Assembly: GCA_937897535.1 (NCBI GenBank)
Contig: CALCQB010000118.1
Span: 1-16,258, forward strand
Length of the DNA stretch: 16,258 nt
From: an uncultured Novosphingobium sp.
GTDB lineage: Bacteria > Pseudomonadota > Alphaproteobacteria > Sphingomonadales > Sphingomonadaceae
Direction: 5' to 3'
The notes under the pieces are model-generated. The model saw nothing but the letters and a program-made list of their open reading frames with translations, did not search any database and was not told the DNA's origin. Every line of letters begins with the position of its first letter. Position 1 is the stretch's first letter. This document shows positions 13,710 to 16,258 of this stretch, piece after piece. The position numbers were made by a program, and so were the translations under genes.

Positions 13710-14585
13710 TCAGTTCAGCCCGTCGAGGCCCTTGCTGACCAGCACGTTGACCGAGACCCGGCGGTTCTGCGCCTTGCCTTCCTCGGTGGTGTTGTCGGCC
13801 AGCGGATCGGCTTCGGCCATCCCGGTCGGGGTCAGCATCCGGTAAGGCTTCCAGTGGCAGACCTGCTGCAGGTAGTTGATCACCCGGCCGGCGCGCTTTT
13901 CGCTCAGCACCTGGTTGTATTCCTCATCGCCGACCGAGTCGGTGTAGCCGACCACCAGCAGCAGCGCGTTGTCGGTGTTCTCGGCCGCGCTGGCCGCCGT
14001 GCACAGATCGTTCTGCGCCTGCGGGGTCAGGTTCCACTTGCCGGTATCGAAGAACACGTTGGTGGTGCTCTTGATGTTGTACTTGTCGATATCGCCCATC
14101 CGGCCGCGCAGCGCCTGGGTCGCGGCGGTCTGCTCGGCGAACTGTTGGGCGGTGCCGGTGCGGATCATCGAAGCGGTCTTGTAGTCGCCGCCCTTGAAGT
14201 TGACCTGGCTGGCCAGCAGCACGCTGCCGGCCTGCATGGTCTTGGCAGTCACCGGCAAGCCGTTGAGCAGGGCGTCGCGGCCGAGCTTGGTCTTGCCGCC
14301 GAACAGGCCGCCGCCGCCCTTGATCTGGGTGGTTTCGTTGACGTAGACCACGGTGCTGGTCCCGTCGGCCGCCGTGATCCGGATCTTGTCGCCGCTGCGC
14401 GCGGTGATCACACCCTTGATCTCGGGACCCTTGGTCATCGCCGACATGTCGGGCAGCGCCTCGCCTTCGACGACGATCGTGGCGTTCGCCGGATCCGGCT
14501 GCTGGGCCTGGAGGCCGGCCGACATCGGCATGGCCAACAAGCCGATCAGCGCAAGAGCGCCCGCCTTGGTAGTAATGACACGCAT
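13710..14585 (-). CDS. OmpA-like peptidoglycan-binding envelope protein
   Basis: The 291-residue exported protein has a signal peptide of about 27 residues (ALALIGLLAMPMSAGLQA). The middle region, about 38-146, contains GPEIKGVITARSGDKIRITAADGTSTVVYVNETTQIKGG, a small beta domain resembling DUF5666-type folds, with a glycine-rich turn (GGGGLFGGKTK). The C-terminal OmpA domain spans about 174-285 with VFFDTGKWNLTPQAQ, GYTDSVGDEEYNQVLSEKRA and EEGKAQNRRVSV. Asp216 and Arg231 are spaced like the pair that binds diaminopimelate in OmpA proteins. There is no N-terminal beta-barrel, so it is a periplasmic or outer-membrane-associated linker rather than a porin. I chose the ATG at 14585 because AGGAG lies 7 nt upstream. 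A GTG at 14609 would place that ribosome site inside the gene. Its physiological role is not known. Confidence 0.9.
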   Translation of the reverse strand: MRVITTKAGALALIGLLAMPMSAGLQAQQPDPANATIVVEGEALPDMSAMTKGPEIKGVITARSGDKIRITAADGTSTVVYVNETTQIKGGGGLFGGKTKLGRDALLNGLPVTAKTMQAGSVLLASQVNFKGGDYKTASMIRTGTAQQFAEQTAATQALRGRMGDIDKYNIKSTTNVFFDTGKWNLTPQAQNDLCTAASAAENTDNALLLVVGYTDSVGDEEYNQVLSEKRAGRVINYLQQVCHWKPYRMLTPTGMAEADPLADNTTEEGKAQNRRVSVNVLVSKGLDGLN

Positions 14586-14611
14586 GGTTCTACTCCTTGA
14601 GAATTTCACGG

Positions 14612-14683
14612 GTTCGCGTGTTCAGGTTAACCTTGCTGGCAGATGAACGACACGCGCGAACGCCCGCTTTGTGCGGTTCGCAC
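14612..14683. repeat. Cluster of inverted GTTCGC motifs in the ompA-like gene's leader
   Basis: GTTCGCG (14612-14618) is complementary to CGCGAAC (14655-14661). GCGAAC (14656-14661) is in turn complementary to GTTCGC (14676-14681), which itself lies within a small GTGCG-GTT-CGCAC hairpin (14671-14683). The arms can therefore form alternative structures. The cluster is 27-98 bp upstream of the ATG of the OmpA-like gene. No clear promoter was recognised in this 196-bp gap. Confidence 0.45.
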
Positions 14684-14768
14684 GGGTGCAAGTTACGACG
14701 AACCGAGCCGCAGTTAAACCGCTGCAGCGCTGACTCTGCCTGTTGCGAAGGGCGATTCGTCGCAGCCT

Positions 14769-14792
14769 TGGCCCGCGAAAGTCAGCGGGCCA
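14769..14792 (-). terminator. Hairpin over the stop codon of the nitronate monooxygenase-like gene
   Basis: TGGCCCGC (14769-14776) and GCGGGCCA (14785-14792) form an 8-bp GC-rich stem whose loop contains the TGA stop (minus strand 14784-14782). No T tract follows, so it is at best a weak or rho-assisted terminator, or a 3' end stabiliser. Confidence 0.3.
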
Positions 14793-15783
14793 GCGCGGCT
14801 TCGCTCTGCTGCATCAGCCGCGCCATGATGGTTGCGACCGGCTCTTCGGCGTTGACCATGCCGACCGACTGGCCGGCCATCAACGAGCCGTTCTCGACGT
14901 CGCCATCGATCACCGCGCGGCGCAGGGCACCGGCCCAGAAGTGTTCGATCTGCAATTGCGCCTCGCCCATGTCGACCGTGCCGGCATCGAGCAGCGCAGC
15001 GACTTCGCGCTGCTTGGCGGTGAATTCCTCGGTGCCCTTGTTCTTGAGCGCGCGGACCGGGATCACCGGCAAGCGCGGATCGACCTGGACCGAGGCAACC
15101 GCGTCGCGCGCATTGGCGCGGAAGAAGGCCTTCTTGAACAGCGGGTGGGCGATCGATTCGCTGGCACAGGCAAAGGCCGTGCCGAGCTGGACCCCCGAAG
15201 CGCCCATTTCCAGGTAAGCACCGATCATGTCGCCGTGGCCGATCCCGCCGGCCACGAACACCACATGCTCGTCGGCCAGATCGGGCAGGAATTCCTGGGC
15301 CAGCACCGATGTCGCCACCGGGCCGATGTGGCCGCCGGCTTCGCTGCCCTCGATCACCAGCGCGTCGGCACCGGACCGCAGCAGCTTCTTGGCCAGCGCC
15401 AGGGTCGGCGCGAACACCAGCACCTTGGCCCCGAAATCCTTGATCGCCTCGACACTGCCCTTGGGCGGAATTCCGCCCGCCAGCACCACGTGGCTGACCT
15501 TGTGCCGCGCGCAGACCGCGATCAGATCGAACAGCATCGGGTGCATGGTGATCAGGTTGACCCCGAATGGCTTGGCAGTCAGCGCCTTGGTTGCGGCGAT
15601 TTCTGCGTCGAGGAGGTCGGGGGTCATCGCCCCGCAGGCGATTACGCCGAACCCGCCGGCATTGCTGATCGCCGATACCAGATTGCGCTCCGACACCCAG
15701 CTCATCGCCCCGCACAGCACCGCGTGTTCGGTTCCCAGGAAATCACGGCCGCGCTGCATCAGCGCATGGGTCTTGTCGTACAC
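14782..15783 (-). CDS. Nitronate monooxygenase-family FMN oxidoreductase
   Basis: The 333-residue protein belongs to the NMO / 2-nitropropane dioxygenase-like TIM-barrel family, which uses FMN and oxidises nitronates; FabK enoyl-ACP reductases and other flavoenzymes share the fold. The N-terminal part has LCGAMSWVSERNLVSAISNAGGFGVIACGAM (23-53) with the conserved SNAGG. The family signature EGSEAGGHIGP is at 145-155, with His152 as the likely catalytic base. The FMN phosphate site is AGGIGHG (178-184) plus GASGVQLGTAFA (194-205). The start is GTG at 15783, giving MYDKTHALMQRGRDFLGTEHAVLCGAM; ATG at residue 9 is an alternative. The ribosome binding site is weak. The physiological substrate is uncertain, since many family members annotated as nitronate monooxygenase act on other compounds. 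It is divergent from katG across 187 bp. Confidence 0.9.
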   Translation of the reverse strand: MYDKTHALMQRGRDFLGTEHAVLCGAMSWVSERNLVSAISNAGGFGVIACGAMTPDLLDAEIAATKALTAKPFGVNLITMHPMLFDLIAVCARHKVSHVVLAGGIPPKGSVEAIKDFGAKVLVFAPTLALAKKLLRSGADALVIEGSEAGGHIGPVATSVLAQEFLPDLADEHVVFVAGGIGHGDMIGAYLEMGASGVQLGTAFACASESIAHPLFKKAFFRANARDAVASVQVDPRLPVIPVRALKNKGTEEFTAKQREVAALLDAGTVDMGEAQLQIEHFWAGALRRAVIDGDVENGSLMAGQSVGMVNAEEPVATIMARLMQQSEAALAR

Positions 15784-15889
15784 TAGGGAACCCCCGGGTT
15801 GTCGTAACGTCGCGCGCCTATAGGCAATGCCCGGCGCGCGCGCCAGTCCCGGACCACTAATCGAAAAGATGTCACACTCTGTCCATATT

Positions 15890-15908
15890 TGATCGTTTCA
15901 AACGATCA
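15890..15908. promoter_or_regulatory. Perfect 19-bp palindrome upstream of katG
   Basis: TGATCGTTTCAAACGATCA is a perfect inverted repeat of 9 bp around a central C. It is centred about 72 bp before the katG ATG. The gene it precedes suggests a peroxide-responsive regulator such as OxyR, but it does not match the E. coli OxyR four-element consensus by eye, so the regulator is inferred from context only. A clear -35/-10 pair could not be assigned around it. Confidence 0.6.
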
Positions 15909-15970
15909 GACGTGCGAGTCATGTTCTATCCATTCGCCCAACCCGAGTCGGGCCGCAAAGGAGACAGACC

Positions 15971-16258
15971 ATGGATGCCAAAACCGGATCGATCGAAGGA
16001 AGTGGTTGCCCATTCCAGCATGACGGCGGGGTGCGCGCACTGCTCGGGCGGACCAATCGCGATTGGTGGCCCGATGCCCTGGCGGTCGACATTCTCAGCC
16101 CCAATGGCGCGGCTGACCCGATGGGCGATGATTTCGACTATGCCGAGGCGTTCAACGCGCTCGACTATCACGCGCTCAAGGCCGATCTGACCGCGCTGAT
16201 GACCGACAGCCAGCCGTGGTGGCCGGCTGACTATGGCCACTACGGTCCGTTCTTCATC
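15971..16258 (+). CDS. katG: Catalase-peroxidase KatG, N-terminal part (cut by window edge)
   Basis: KatG is a haem enzyme that removes hydrogen peroxide and has peroxidase activity. The 96 residues present read MDAKTGSIEGSGCPFQHDGG, then NRDWWPDALAVDIL (29-42), DPMGDDFDYAEAFNALDYHALKADLTALMTDSQ (49-81) and WWPADYGHYGPFFI (83-96). All are diagnostic of bacterial KatG. The distal haem-pocket Arg-Trp-His motif should follow within the next dozen codons, outside the window. The start ATG has AGGAG at 15959-15963 with 7-nt spacing. Expression is probably peroxide-induced given the upstream palindrome. Confidence 0.96.
   Translation, partial: MDAKTGSIEGSGCPFQHDGGVRALLGRTNRDWWPDALAVDILSPNGAADPMGDDFDYAEAFNALDYHALKADLTALMTDSQPWWPADYGHYGPFFI

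Noticed and set aside
15787..15811. GGAAC-N16-CGTC, similar to an EcfG general-stress promoter pointing toward katG
   Set aside because: The -10 part has one mismatch, the site lies over the start region of the opposite gene and is about 150 bp from katG; chance cannot be excluded.
15816..15825. GCCTATAGGC palindrome upstream of the nitronate monooxygenase-like gene
   Set aside because: It is short; it may be a -10-like box (TATAGG) but no suitable -35 was found, so it is not called as a promoter.

Overview
The window is high-GC, densely packed bacterial chromosome. The protein families, the use of TTG and GTG starts, a large TonB receptor under a TetR regulator, and the conserved block secB / tim44-like / mltA / smr point to an alphaproteobacterium, most likely order Sphingomonadales (Novosphingobium or Sphingomonas-like). 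That assignment rests on protein recognition from memory, not on a search. No rRNA, tRNA, CRISPR array, transposase or phage gene is visible. The window looks like core chromosome with one structured repeat insertion.

Layout. Positions 1-2711 hold a minus-strand operon secB-murJ-trpS (trpS runs off the left edge). Divergent from it, 2927-5395 holds a plus-strand operon: a Tim44-like membrane-anchored protein, the MltA lytic transglycosylase lipoprotein and an Smr-domain protein, with short or 1-nt overlapping junctions. Both blocks concern cell-envelope and membrane-protein handling. A convergent terminator at 5400-5428 separates them from a TonB-dependent receptor (5447-7753, minus). The receptor is transcribed away from a TetR regulator (7880-8548, plus). 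A 24-bp region of three related half-sites lies exactly over their face-to-face promoters. Right after tetR lies a roughly 150-bp, almost perfectly self-complementary element with two side hairpins (8549-8699).

Next on the plus strand come prfC (release factor 3), a PNPOx-like flavin or cofactor-binding protein and an endonuclease/exonuclease/phosphatase-family protein, the last two joined by a TGATG overlap. prfC and the PNPOx-like gene both lack a Shine-Dalgarno sequence and may be leaderless. A textbook sigma-54 promoter (11705-11720), with upstream NtrC-like sites, drives glnK-amtB, the nitrogen-status PII protein and ammonium channel. This operon ends in a strong intrinsic terminator at 13655-13688.

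On the right, minus-strand genes encode an OmpA-like peptidoglycan-binding envelope protein and a nitronate monooxygenase-like FMN enzyme. Divergent from these, the start of katG (catalase-peroxidase) runs off the right edge. A perfect 19-bp palindrome lies 63 bp upstream of the katG start codon, as expected for a peroxide-responsive operator.

No wholly novel multi-gene system was found. The most worthwhile items are the compound TetR-type operator shared by two overlapping promoters, the cruciform-forming repeat after tetR, the katG palindrome, and the possible leaderless starts of prfC and its neighbour.
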